DNA of 64,000 bases from the NCBI RefSeq assembly GCF_001544915.2, contig NZ_FCOE02000008.1, forward strand, positions 186,001-250,000. The letters are read 5' to 3'. Under the pieces are notes generated by a model that was not told where the DNA came from, searched no databases, and worked only from the letters and a program-made list of their open reading frames with translations. Within the stretch, counting starts at the first letter, position 1; the number at the start of each line of letters is the position of its first letter. Both the position numbers and the translations under genes were made by a program. The DNA is from Caballeronia pedi (GTDB taxonomy: Bacteria > Pseudomonadota > Gammaproteobacteria > Burkholderiales > Burkholderiaceae). Below, in pieces: positions 56,179 to 64,000 of this stretch.

Positions 56179-57411
56179 TCAGGCCTTGTCCTGCGACAGC
56201 GGAATGTCCACGCCGCCCTTCACGGCCTTCACCGGACCATCGGCGTTGGGGCGAATGTCGAAGTCGAAGATCTGCGTGGGCAGCCACAAAGTCGCGCATG
56301 CATTCGGGATATCCACCACGCCGCTGATATGCCCTTGCACCGGCGCGGTCCCGAGAATCGAATAGGCCTGTGCGCGCGTGTAGCCGAACTTCGTCAGATA
56401 TTCGATCGCGTTCAGGCACGCCTGCCGATACGCGATATGCACGTCGAGATAGTGCTGTTTGCCCGCTTCATCGACGGAAATGCCTTCGAAGATCAGATAG
56501 TCGTCGTAGCGCGGCGTGATCGGGCTCGGCTTGAAGATCGGATTCTTGATGCCGTATTTCGCCATGCCGTCCTTGATCACGCTCACGCGCATATGCACCC
56601 AGCCCGCCATTTCGATCGCGCCGCAGAACGTGATTTCGCCGTCGCCCTGGCTGAAGTGCAGATCGCCGACCGACAGGCCCGCACCATCCACATACACCGG
56701 GAAAAAGATCTTCGATCCGCGCGACAGATCCTTGATGTCGCAATTGCCGCCATGCTCGCGCGGCGGCACCGTGCGCGCGCCTTCGGCTGCGGCCTTTTCG
56801 CGCGCGTTGCCCGTCAGCTTGCCCATGTGCGCGGTCGCGGCGAACGGCGGATTCGCGAGCGGCGGCACGCGGTCGGGCTGCGTCGCGATGAAGTCGACCT
56901 CGCGCTGATTCCAGGTGGCGAGCAGCTTCGGATCGGGCAGACAGCCGATCAAACCCGGATGGATCAGGCCGGCGAACGAGACTTGCGGCACATGGCGCGA
57001 GGTCGTGTAGAGCCCGTGAAAATCCCAGATGGATTTCTGCGCGAGCGGGAAGTGATCGGTCAGGAAGCCGCCGCCGTTCTTCTTCGAGAAGAAACCGTTG
57101 AAGCCCCACTGGCTATCGGATTTCGCGCCGATATCGAGCAGATCCACGACGAGCAGATCGCCCGGCGCCGCGCCGTGCACGCCGACCGGCCCCGATAGAA
57201 AATGGACGATCGACAGATCGATGTCGCGCACATCGTCCGCGGAGTCGTTGTTCTTGATGAAGCCGCCGGTCCAGTCGTAGGTCTCCAGGATGAACTCTTC
57301 GCCGGGCTTGACCCATGCGGCCATCGGAATGTCGGGGTGCCAGCGGTTGTGCACCTGCTCGTTATCGAATGCGGACTGATTCAGGTCGACCTTGATGAGC
57401 GTTTCAGCCAT
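56179..57411 (-). CDS. fmdA: Formamidase
   Basis: Hydrolyses formamide (and short amides) to formate and ammonia in the cytoplasm. The 410-aa protein belongs to the FmdA/AmdA acetamidase family. Conserved segments are FDNEQVHNRWHPDIP near the start, GPVGVHGAAPGDLLVVDLLD, GLIHPGLIGCLPD and EMAGWVHMRVSVIKDGM. The start MAETLIKVDL follows AAGGAGA. It is downstream of an AmiS/UreI channel and upstream of fmdB. Length is normal for the family. Confidence 0.95.
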   Translation of the reverse strand: MAETLIKVDLNQSAFDNEQVHNRWHPDIPMAAWVKPGEEFILETYDWTGGFIKNNDSADDVRDIDLSIVHFLSGPVGVHGAAPGDLLVVDLLDIGAKSDSQWGFNGFFSKKNGGGFLTDHFPLAQKSIWDFHGLYTTSRHVPQVSFAGLIHPGLIGCLPDPKLLATWNQREVDFIATQPDRVPPLANPPFAATAHMGKLTGNAREKAAAEGARTVPPREHGGNCDIKDLSRGSKIFFPVYVDGAGLSVGDLHFSQGDGEITFCGAIEMAGWVHMRVSVIKDGMAKYGIKNPIFKPSPITPRYDDYLIFEGISVDEAGKQHYLDVHIAYRQACLNAIEYLTKFGYTRAQAYSILGTAPVQGHISGVVDIPNACATLWLPTQIFDFDIRPNADGPVKAVKGGVDIPLSQDKA

Positions 57412-57483
57412 GACGTATGTCTCCTTGTCGGATCAGGCCGGCTCGCATGCCGGCAGAGGGACAGCACTTCGGTTGCAGCGTGA

Positions 57484-57996
57484 TCAGCTCAGCGTGCCGT
57501 TGAGCAAGAGGTAGCCAGGCAGCCAGCCGGTGAGAATGCCCGCGATCACCGTGACCGTGCCTGTCAGCTTCACGATGGGACGTTGCAGCGCGAGCAGTAC
57601 GAAGAACAGCAGCCACAGGAACGCCCAGCCGAACCAGCAGAGCGCGAACCACACGGACCATGCGGAACTCGCGTGCATGATCGAATCGATGCCGACCGGA
57701 ATGATCGTGATCGCGACGAACAGGCTGAACCAGCCGAGCCCGCGGCCATCGGCGCCGTTATAGCGATTGATCGCCACCCAGAAATACGTGAACGTAAATA
57801 GCAAGGTGAGCGCGGCGGCCTTGATCGATGCCGCATCCGCGCCCGAGCCGAACGCGAGTTTCAGCGACGCGAGCAAGGTAATGCCGCCCGCGAAAACATT
57901 GATGACCCATATCTCGCGATCGCCGATTTTTCCCAGCAACCAGAGCCCATTGAGAAACAGCACGGCGCCGACATAAAGCAAACACAAACCCAGCAT
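57484..57996 (-). CDS. amiS: AmiS/UreI-family amide or urea channel
   Basis: A 170-aa inner-membrane protein with six helices (MLGLCLLYVGAVLFLNGLWLLGKIG first), of the family that admits urea or short-chain amides. The conserved NGLWLLGKIG, WVINVFAGGI and LLFTFTYFWVAINR motifs are present. GAGGAGATCACC precedes ATG 57996; longer frames are not needed. It comes 72 nt before fmdA and forms one operon with it, so formamide or a related amide is the likely solute. Confidence 0.93.
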   Translation of the reverse strand: MLGLCLLYVGAVLFLNGLWLLGKIGDREIWVINVFAGGITLLASLKLAFGSGADAASIKAAALTLLFTFTYFWVAINRYNGADGRGLGWFSLFVAITIIPVGIDSIMHASSAWSVWFALCWFGWAFLWLLFFVLLALQRPIVKLTGTVTVIAGILTGWLPGYLLLNGTLS

Positions 57997-58135
57997 GGTG
58001 ATCTCCTCATCGCGCACGGGAGCGGCGCAAGGCGTTTGGCATCGCGGCTTGGGACACGACTCATGATAGGGATGCGCTTCGACGCGCGAATCCCCCAGCG
58101 CGAGGAATCTGTTTCGCCCGTTTAGGGCATGCGGT

Positions 58136-58153
58136 CTCACCCAATTGGGTGAG
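58136..58153. promoter_or_regulatory. Perfect 18-bp palindrome upstream of the amiS-fmdAB operon
   Basis: ctcacccaattgggtgag has full two-fold symmetry. It lies between the LuxR-type gene and amiS, 140 nt before the amiS ATG and 8 nt after the LuxR stop. A LuxR-type dimer binding site is the simplest reading. No T-run follows on either strand, so it is not a terminator. Confidence 0.65.
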
Positions 58154-58161
58154 GTTTCAGA

Positions 58162-59310
58162 TCAGAGGGATATGCAGATGCGGCCGTGCAGATGGACGAG
58201 TTCCATCTGGCTGTGCGTGTCGGTCTTCTGGAAGATCTGCTTGAGATGGCTGCGCGCGGTGTTTTCGGAGACATGCAATTCACGCGCCGCGCTCGCGATG
58301 GAATGCCCCGTGACGATCAGCGAACTCATGCGCGCCTGCGCCGGACTCAGGCCGAATTGCCGCACGAACGCGCAATCGGCGTGATCGTCTTCCGAAGGTA
58401 CGTTGAGCGCCGTAACGATCGCCAGGCGCCGCATCTCGCCGAGTTCCGCGCTGAACACGGCGCCGGCCGCGCGAATCGATATGACGCTCGGCTGCGAACG
58501 GCCCGGCGCGGACAGAGAAAGCACCTGCGCCGCGCGCTCGTCGACGTCGGCGGACGCATGTGTCGCGCGGGCGATCGCTTCCTGCAACACGCGATGATCC
58601 GCGCTGGCGGCGGCAACGATACGCCCGTCCTCGATCCGCAGCCCCGCCACGGCTTCGCACACTTCACGCGCGGCTTCATCGCCGAACACCATGCGCGCGT
58701 CCGCATCGACGAGCATCGCCGCCCGTGCATGCGTGCTCACGATGCTTCTGAGCGCGCGATTCATGTCGTCCGTTTCGCGCAAGCGCCAGCGCACGTCGAG
58801 GGCGAGCGTGAGATGCGGGAGGAGCGCGGCGAACGCGTTGCGTTCACGCGGGCCGAAGCGAGGCTCGTCGGGACCGCGATGCAGGTCGAGGTAATAGACG
58901 AGCGTGTTGCGCCGCGCGATCACGCCGCACAACCGGTGATAAAGACCGTGCGGCAGCATCAGCCCACGATAGAAATCGGTCTTGACGAGTTCGCGATTGC
59001 TGAGCAGTTCGTCGCCGGCCATCACGCGGCCTTCGCGATACGCATCGCTCGACAGGAACCACGGATTGCGCGATGCGTAATCGGAAAGCGCCGCGCTCAA
59101 CCGCGGGTCGCGCGGCGCGGAATACAACGCGAAACCCTGACGCGTGGCGAAGCTATGACGCGCGAGCGCGGCCCAGCGTACGCGGAAGCGCTCGCGAATC
59201 TGGGTGAGCACGCCGGACCAGGCGTCGTCGGAATCGCCGGCGGCGTGAACGCGATAGACAAGGTCGTCGCCGGCGACAGGTGCCACGGCGCTCGCGAACA
59301 GCGGCGTCAT
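58162..59310 (-). CDS. LuxR-family transcriptional regulator
   Basis: A 382-aa regulator with a C-terminal LuxR helix-turn-helix (FGLSPAQARMSSLIVTGHSIASAARELHVSENTARSHLKQIFQKT, about 320-365). A long N-terminal region without a recognised receiver or autoinducer domain precedes it; the middle (SIVSTHARAAMLVDADARMVFGDEAARE) looks PAS-like. ATG 59310 has GGAG seven bases upstream; in-frame ATGs at 59364 and 59418 lack good ribosome sites. It is upstream of amiS-fmdA-fmdB on the same strand, so it likely regulates amide use. Confidence 0.88.
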   Translation of the reverse strand: MTPLFASAVAPVAGDDLVYRVHAAGDSDDAWSGVLTQIRERFRVRWAALARHSFATRQGFALYSAPRDPRLSAALSDYASRNPWFLSSDAYREGRVMAGDELLSNRELVKTDFYRGLMLPHGLYHRLCGVIARRNTLVYYLDLHRGPDEPRFGPRERNAFAALLPHLTLALDVRWRLRETDDMNRALRSIVSTHARAAMLVDADARMVFGDEAAREVCEAVAGLRIEDGRIVAAASADHRVLQEAIARATHASADVDERAAQVLSLSAPGRSQPSVISIRAAGAVFSAELGEMRRLAIVTALNVPSEDDHADCAFVRQFGLSPAQARMSSLIVTGHSIASAARELHVSENTARSHLKQIFQKTDTHSQMELVHLHGRICISL

Positions 59311-59516
59311 GTCTGCTCCGAAACGGAATGTGGATGCGTCGGGAAAAAAGCGAAACGACATCATGAAGATGTCGCCTGCCAGTGTTGGCAGATGGACATG
59401 CACGGTCAATCGGCACAAACCCTTTCACGGCCGGTTCCGATATTGCGGCGATGCAGCTTTGAGCGAATAATCGGATCGTCCAATCGAAAGGCTTGCAGAT
59501 CCGGTGGCCAACCCTC

Positions 59517-62258
59517 ATGCGAATCAAACGCGACTATCAATCCTGGGTGGCCAACGAAACACTGGAAGACTATGCGCTGCGTTACGCGGCCAGTTCGTAT
59601 CGGCGCTGGTCGCCTGCGACGCTCGCCAATACCGCCATCGGCGGCATCTCGTTTCTCGCGCTCGAAGCCATCGGCGCGAGCATCACGCTGAGCTTCGGCT
59701 TTCATAACGCGTTCCCCGCCATTCTCGTCGTGTGCGCGCTGATCTTTCTCGTCAGCGTGCCGATCGCGTATTACTCGAGCGAAGCCAATGTCGATATCGA
59801 CCTGCTCACGCGCGGCGCGGGCTTCGGCTATGTCGGCTCGACGATCACGTCGCTGATCTATGCGTCGTTCACGTTCATCTTCTTCGCGCTCGAAGCCGCG
59901 ATACTCGCGCAGGCGCTGGAACTGGCGGCGGGCATCAATATCGTGATCGGCTATCTGCTGTCTTCGTTGCTGATCATTCCGCTCGTGTTCTTCGGCGTGA
60001 CGCTGATCAACAAGCTGCAGAGGTGGACGCAGCCGCTCTGGGCGATCCTGCTGGTCGCGCCGTTCGTCTTCATTCTCTGGCAGGACCCGGACGTGCTGCA
60101 TCGATGGGCCGCGTTTCCCGGCCTCGGCGCGACGGCCGGAGCGCGCGGCGGCAGCATCGACGTCCTGCTGTTCGGCGCGGCCGCGGGCGTGCTGTTCTCG
60201 CTGATGGGGCAGATCGGCGAACAGGTCGATTATCTGCGCTTCCTGCCGGATCGCACGGCGAAGAATCGCTTCGCATGGTGGGCCGCGATGCTCACGGCCG
60301 GTCCCGGCTGGATCGTCGTGGGCGGCCTTAAGCTTCTCGCGGGCAGCCTGCTCGCCGTGCTCGCGTTGCAGGACGGGCTGCCCGCGATCGATGCCGTCGT
60401 GCCCGTGCACATGTATGTCACCGCGTACCGGCATGTGTTCGAGAGTCCCGCGCTGGCGCTCGCGGTCGCGACGGTGTTCGTCGTGATCTCGCAGGTGAAG
60501 ATCAACGTGACCAATGCGTATGCGGGCTCGCTCGCGTGGTCCAACGTGTTCGCGCGCCTCACGCATTACCATCCGGGCCGCGTCGTCTGGCTCGTGTTCA
60601 ACGTGATGATCGCGTTGCTGCTCACCTTGCTCGGCATCTTCAAGACGCTCGAAACCGTATTGAGCGTGTATTCGAATCTCGTGATCGCGTGGCTCGGCGC
60701 GCTCGTCGCGGACCTCGTCGTGCTCAAGCCGCTCGGCGTGAGTCCGCGCCGCATCGAGTTCAAGCGCGCGCATCTGTATCAGGTGAATCCGGTCGGCTGC
60801 GGCGCGATGCTGATCGCATCGGTCGTATCGACATGCGCGTTCGCAGGGCTGTTCGGCGATTACGCGCGCGCGTACTCGGCGTTCATCGCGCTGTTTCTCG
60901 CGTTCGTCAGCGCGATCGCGATTGCCTACGCGACGGGCGGCCGCTATTACATCGCGCGCGTCGACGAGCGGCACGCCGACGTGCCGCGCACGCAACTCGT
61001 GCGCTGCTGCATCTGCGAGCGCGACTACGAAGCCGCCGACATGGCGTGGTGCCCGTTCAATCAAGGCTCGATCTGCTCGCTGTGCTGCGGTCTCGACAAT
61101 CATTGCCGCGACCGCTGCAAGATGCCCGCCGCTTCGAGCGTGGACGAACTCGCGCAACCGCCCGGGCCCAGCACGCTCGCGCCGCATTTCGGGCGGCGCA
61201 TCGGGCGCTTCTTCGGCCTGTTCGTGATCGCATCGACCGCGACGGGCGCGGTGTTTCTGCTGTCGTATCGACTGATCGAAATTGCCGACGCCACGGCGCG
61301 CGGCCAGATCGCCGATGTCCTGCTGCACACCTATGCGGCCACGCTGCCCCTGCTCGCGTTCGGCGCGTGGTGGATCGTGCTGTCGCAGGAAAGCCGCGAA
61401 CTCGCGCAAGGCGACCTGCTGCAGTCGCTGCACAACCTCGAAGCGACGCGCAAGGAACTCGTCGAGTCGGAACGGATGGCTTCGCTCGGCGGACTCGTCG
61501 CCGGTGTCGCGCATGAGATCAACACGCCGGTCGGGATCGTCGTGAGTGCGGCGTCGTATCTGCGCGACCGGACCGAAAGCATCAGCGAGAGCCTGAAGCG
61601 TCAGGATCTCACCGAGGAAGCGCTCGGCAATTATCTGCGTGATGCAGGGCAATCGACGCGCCTCATGCTGTCCAACGCCGATCGCGCCGCGCGTCTCGTG
61701 CAGAGCTTCAAGCAGGTTTCCGTCGATCAGGTCAGCGAGGCGCGGCGTCATTTCGATCTCGGCGAGTACATTCGCGAAACCGTGTTGAGCGTCGAGCCGA
61801 AGCTGCGCGGCACGCGCGTGGCGCTGCGCATCGACTGCCCGCCCGGCATTCTGATGGACTCGTTTCCGGGCCCGCTCGCGCAAGTGCTGACCAACCTGAT
61901 CCTCAACTCGCTCGTGCATGCGTTTTCGCCGGGCGAGGTCGGGCATATCGTGATCTCGGCGCGGCGTTCGGGCGATACGCATGTCGTGCTCGAACACGAA
62001 GACGATGGCTGCGGCATTCCCGACGAACTGCACGAGCGCATCTTCGAGCCGTTCTTCACGACCCGGCGCGGCTCGGGCGGCAGCGGTCTCGGCCTGCATC
62101 TCGCCTACGCGCTCGTCACGCGCGCGCTCGACGGCACGCTCGCGGTGCGCAACGGCGCACGCGCGGGCACGGTGTTCGTGGTCACGCTGCCGCGCACCGC
62201 GCGCTCGCACGACGGCGCGATCCATGCTATACCGGGCGCTCAGGGAGAACCAAAATGA
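59517..62258 (+). CDS. Transporter-histidine kinase fusion (NCS1-like permease domain, Cys cluster, HisKA/HATPase)
   Basis: A 913-aa sensor kinase. The first 470 residues form an APC/NCS1-like (cytosine/purine/allantoin permease-like) transporter with about 12 helices (LANTAIGGISFLALEAIGAS, SYVSNLVIAWLGALVADLVV-like). A cysteine-rich module near 495-535 (RCCICERDY, CSLCCGLDNHCRDRC) follows, then two more helices. Then come a HisKA domain with H-box MASLGGLVAGVAHEINTPVG (His near 666) and a HATPase with N-box NLILNSLVHAF, DDGCGIPDEL and GSGLGLHLAY. This is analogous to CbrA, in which an SSS transporter is joined to a kinase. Start ATG 59517 is favoured over TTG 59493. It is probably a nutrient sensor, perhaps for nitrogenous solutes. 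Confidence 0.85.
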   Translation: MRIKRDYQSWVANETLEDYALRYAASSYRRWSPATLANTAIGGISFLALEAIGASITLSFGFHNAFPAILVVCALIFLVSVPIAYYSSEANVDIDLLTRGAGFGYVGSTITSLIYASFTFIFFALEAAILAQALELAAGINIVIGYLLSSLLIIPLVFFGVTLINKLQRWTQPLWAILLVAPFVFILWQDPDVLHRWAAFPGLGATAGARGGSIDVLLFGAAAGVLFSLMGQIGEQVDYLRFLPDRTAKNRFAWWAAMLTAGPGWIVVGGLKLLAGSLLAVLALQDGLPAIDAVVPVHMYVTAYRHVFESPALALAVATVFVVISQVKINVTNAYAGSLAWSNVFARLTHYHPGRVVWLVFNVMIALLLTLLGIFKTLETVLSVYSNLVIAWLGALVADLVVLKPLGVSPRRIEFKRAHLYQVNPVGCGAMLIASVVSTCAFAGLFGDYARAYSAFIALFLAFVSAIAIAYATGGRYYIARVDERHADVPRTQLVRCCICERDYEAADMAWCPFNQGSICSLCCGLDNHCRDRCKMPAASSVDELAQPPGPSTLAPHFGRRIGRFFGLFVIASTATGAVFLLSYRLIEIADATARGQIADVLLHTYAATLPLLAFGAWWIVLSQESRELAQGDLLQSLHNLEATRKELVESERMASLGGLVAGVAHEINTPVGIVVSAASYLRDRTESISESLKRQDLTEEALGNYLRDAGQSTRLMLSNADRAARLVQSFKQVSVDQVSEARRHFDLGEYIRETVLSVEPKLRGTRVALRIDCPPGILMDSFPGPLAQVLTNLILNSLVHAFSPGEVGHIVISARRSGDTHVVLEHEDDGCGIPDELHERIFEPFFTTRRGSGGSGLGLHLAYALVTRALDGTLAVRNGARAGTVFVVTLPRTARSHDGAIHAIPGAQGEPK

Positions 62259-63526
62259 CCGCGCCTTCATGGTTGCGCAGCGAACCGGCGCGCGCCGATG
62301 CATCGCGCGCGCTGGCTGGCCCGCAGGCTCCGCCGTGGCATGTCCTGCTCGTCGACGATGCGCCCGAGATCCACGAAGTCACCCGCCTCGTGCTCGCCGA
62401 TGCCGCGTTCTCGGGCAGGCCCATCGAACTGGCGAGCGCGCTGTCCGCCGCCGAGGCGCGCGCGTATCTCGCGGCGCATCCGGGCACGGCGCTGATCCTG
62501 CTCGACGTCGTGATGGAAGCCGACGACGCCGGGCTCGAACTCGTGCGCCATATCCGCGACACGCTCGAAGACCGCGACGTGCAGATCATCCTGCGCACCG
62601 GCCAGCCCGGCATGGCGCCGGAACGCGACGTCATCACGCGCTATGAGATCAACGGCTACTTTCTGAAGACCGAGCTGACCGCGCAGAAGCTGACGTCCAT
62701 CGTGGTCACCGGCTTGCGCACGTACGAGACGATCAAGGCGTTGCGCTGCGCGCAAACGCTCGCCGCCGCGCCCGCGATCAACGATACCGACGGCCCGATC
62801 GATCGCGAACAGGAGCGTGCGATCCGCGCGGATCTCGAAGCGGCCTTGCATGACGATACGTGGAGCGTTCAGGCGCTGCCACAGATCGACCTTGCATCGA
62901 ATGCGCTCAGGGGCATCGAAATGCAGCCTGCATGGCCGACGAAAGCGGGCACGGTATCGCCCGAACAGATCGCCGCGCTGACCGACGATGCCGCGTTGCT
63001 CCAGTCGCTCGACGAGGCGCTGCTGCGTCGCGCGTGTGCCCTCGCACGCGACAGCGGCGACGCACCCGCGCCGCGCGTCTCGATGCCGTTGCTGTCGAAG
63101 CATCTCACCGATGAGCAGTTGATCGCGATGGTGAAGACATCGCTCGCCGATGCGAACCTCCACGGCGATGCGCTCGATCTGCAATTCAGCGGCGCATCGC
63201 TCGGGGCGCGCCGTCTCGCCGCGCGCGCGTTGCAGGCGCTGGGTGTATCGATCACGCTGGTGGATTTCGGTCTGGAGCGCATCTCGCTCTTCGATCTTCA
63301 GGCGTTGCGCCCGAACCGGATCAAGATCCATTCGAAGTTCGTCAGGGATGTCACGCATCAGAGCGAACGCGCGGTGGTTGCGCGCGCCATCATTGCGCTT
63401 GCGCATACGCTCGGGGTCAGTGCCATCGCCGATGGCGTGCCGGACAGCGACGTTCTGCAGTTCTTCAGATGGGAAGGCTGCGATATCGGGCAAGGCGAGG
63501 CGCTGGGGGCGCCGCGGTTGACGTAG
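62255..63526 (+). CDS. Response regulator with degenerate EAL-like output domain
   Basis: 423 aa. An N-terminal receiver (VLLVDDAPEIH, phospho-Asp near 83 in LLDVVMEAD, Lys near 137 in FLKTE) is followed by a C-terminal EAL-like domain. The catalytic signature is lost: EAL reads EMQ, the glutamate of ELEITE is absent (DLQFSG), DDFG reads VDFG, and AEGVE reads ADGVP. It is therefore not expected to cleave cyclic di-GMP, though it may bind it or a partner. The start overlaps the kinase stop by 4 nt (ATGA), so it is the cognate partner. Confidence 0.88.
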   Translation: MTAPSWLRSEPARADASRALAGPQAPPWHVLLVDDAPEIHEVTRLVLADAAFSGRPIELASALSAAEARAYLAAHPGTALILLDVVMEADDAGLELVRHIRDTLEDRDVQIILRTGQPGMAPERDVITRYEINGYFLKTELTAQKLTSIVVTGLRTYETIKALRCAQTLAAAPAINDTDGPIDREQERAIRADLEAALHDDTWSVQALPQIDLASNALRGIEMQPAWPTKAGTVSPEQIAALTDDAALLQSLDEALLRRACALARDSGDAPAPRVSMPLLSKHLTDEQLIAMVKTSLADANLHGDALDLQFSGASLGARRLAARALQALGVSITLVDFGLERISLFDLQALRPNRIKIHSKFVRDVTHQSERAVVARAIIALAHTLGVSAIADGVPDSDVLQFFRWEGCDIGQGEALGAPRLT

Positions 63527-63545
63527 CGGCGACGACGCCCCTCCG

Positions 63546-63585
63546 TGATCGCTATCTACGCGATCAGACATGCCGATTTTTAAAA
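63546..63585 (+). terminator. Weak terminator-like hairpin after the response regulator
   Basis: tgatcgc (63546-63552) pairs with gcgatca (63560-63566); a short T-run follows about 10 nt later. It is too loose to be sure. Confidence 0.3.
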
Positions 63586-63752
63586 TGCATCCTCGCGCAC
63601 GCCGCGTGTAAGATGTGTGGCCCTATCGAGTTCAGATTATTTCAGTTTCACGATAAACACGAGCCATTGAATCGCCAATTATTTGCGATTCCTGATTTTT
63701 ACGCCTGCGACGAAGGTTGGTTGCAAACCCGTTTGTCATTCTGGAGGCTGTT

Positions 63753-64000
63753 CTGAAACAATCTGGTTATCTGTTGGTCGTCGCGCTGTTGCGTTTGTTT
63801 GCAATACTTCCTTACCCGTTCGTCGCAAGGCTGGGCAGTGCGCTGGGCGCAGCCCTCTACACGCTTCCTGGCCGGCGCCGGCACATCGTGCAGGTCAATC
63901 TTCGCCTTTGTTTTCCCGACATGCCGGCGATCGAACGCGACGCGCTCGCCAAAGAACACTTCCGGCAGGTCGTGCGCAGCTATTTCGAACGCGGCATTCA
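63753..64000 (+). CDS. LpxL/HtrB-type lipid A acyltransferase, 3' end cut by the window edge
   Basis: Late acyltransferase that adds lauroyl or similar chains to lipid A precursors on the inner-membrane face. The visible 80 residues contain the hydrophobic start (YLLVVALLRLFAILPYPF) and RRRHIVQVNLRLCFPDMP, the standard LpxL N-terminal pattern. The start codon is unclear: no ATG is in frame, GGAGG (63743-63747) is followed by a CTG at 63753, and TTG codons are nearby. A strong Shine-Dalgarno with a rare start, or a sequencing problem, are both possible. Confidence 0.75.
   Translation, partial: MKQSGYLLVVALLRLFAILPYPFVARLGSALGAALYTLPGRRRHIVQVNLRLCFPDMPAIERDALAKEHFRQVVRSYFERGI

Noticed and set aside
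59406..62303. A 2.9-kb open frame on the minus strand across the kinase gene.
   Set aside because: Arg/His-rich shadow typical of high-GC coding DNA read on the wrong strand; the + strand has clear permease and kinase motifs.
62255..63526. Active cyclic di-GMP phosphodiesterase.
   Set aside because: The EAL, glutamate, DDFG and AEGVE motifs are all changed.

Overview
The window is high-GC DNA with the gene style of a beta-proteobacterium of the Burkholderia group (Paraburkholderia or Caballeronia is the best guess). Signs are a typical Burkholderia-type porin, many TonB-dependent receptors, an orphan Hcp module, Fnr with four cysteines, and a large accessory regulator load. I recognise about 53 protein genes, no rRNA or tRNA, no CRISPR array and no complete insertion sequence. 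It looks like part of a secondary replicon or an accessory chromosome region.

Layout. 0-7.7 kb: a truncated DHA2-type MFS exporter, a universal stress protein, an Fnr-type oxygen regulator, an orphan EgtB/SenA-like enzyme, a small zinc-ribbon protein, and a Cd/Zn/Pb P-type ATPase divergent from its MerR-type regulator. 7.7-9.7 kb: a lower-GC island carrying an orphan type VI Hcp gene followed by a DUF3592-like membrane protein and an unrecognised Gly-rich protein. It is bracketed by a perfect 17-bp direct repeat. 9.7-42 kb: an iron-centred region with three TonB-dependent siderophore receptors, a PepSY membrane protein, an orfX-sodA pair, MFS and RND exporters, and an exporter-fhuC-fhuD-fhuB operon. 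Two paralogous 261-aa AraC regulators sit beside receptor or transport genes. Six Fur-box-like palindromes lie upstream of these units. No siderophore synthetase is present. Interleaved are a fatty-acid hydroxylase, an SDR/LysR pair, a porin and a chemoreceptor.

42-48.7 kb: a ClC channel, an amidohydrolase paired with a cytosolic S41-type protease, an orphan sulfate-binding protein and an RBBP9-type hydrolase. 48.8-58 kb: the most interesting block. A HutC-type GntR regulator with a clear operator precedes an AprA-like flavoprotein, an AprB-like ferredoxin, a substrate-binding protein with a NosL-like tail, an ABC permease and ATPase, and a HEAT-repeat protein. Convergent to it is amiS/ureI-fmdA-fmdB, for formamide or short-amide uptake and hydrolysis, with a LuxR regulator upstream. 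59.5-63.5 kb: a transporter-like protein fused to a histidine kinase, translationally coupled to a receiver protein with a degenerate EAL domain. The window ends inside an LpxL/HtrB-type acyltransferase gene.

How the parts may work together (inference). The 10-41 kb genes probably form a Fur regulon for xenosiderophore use and Mn-dependent oxidative defence under iron limitation. The 48.8-63.5 kb genes look like a nitrogen/sulfur scavenging system: an ABC importer brings in a small compound, the flavoprotein-ferredoxin pair reduces it, formamide or an amide is hydrolysed to ammonia, and a transporter-like kinase may sense a nitrogenous solute. The substrate is not known from sequence.
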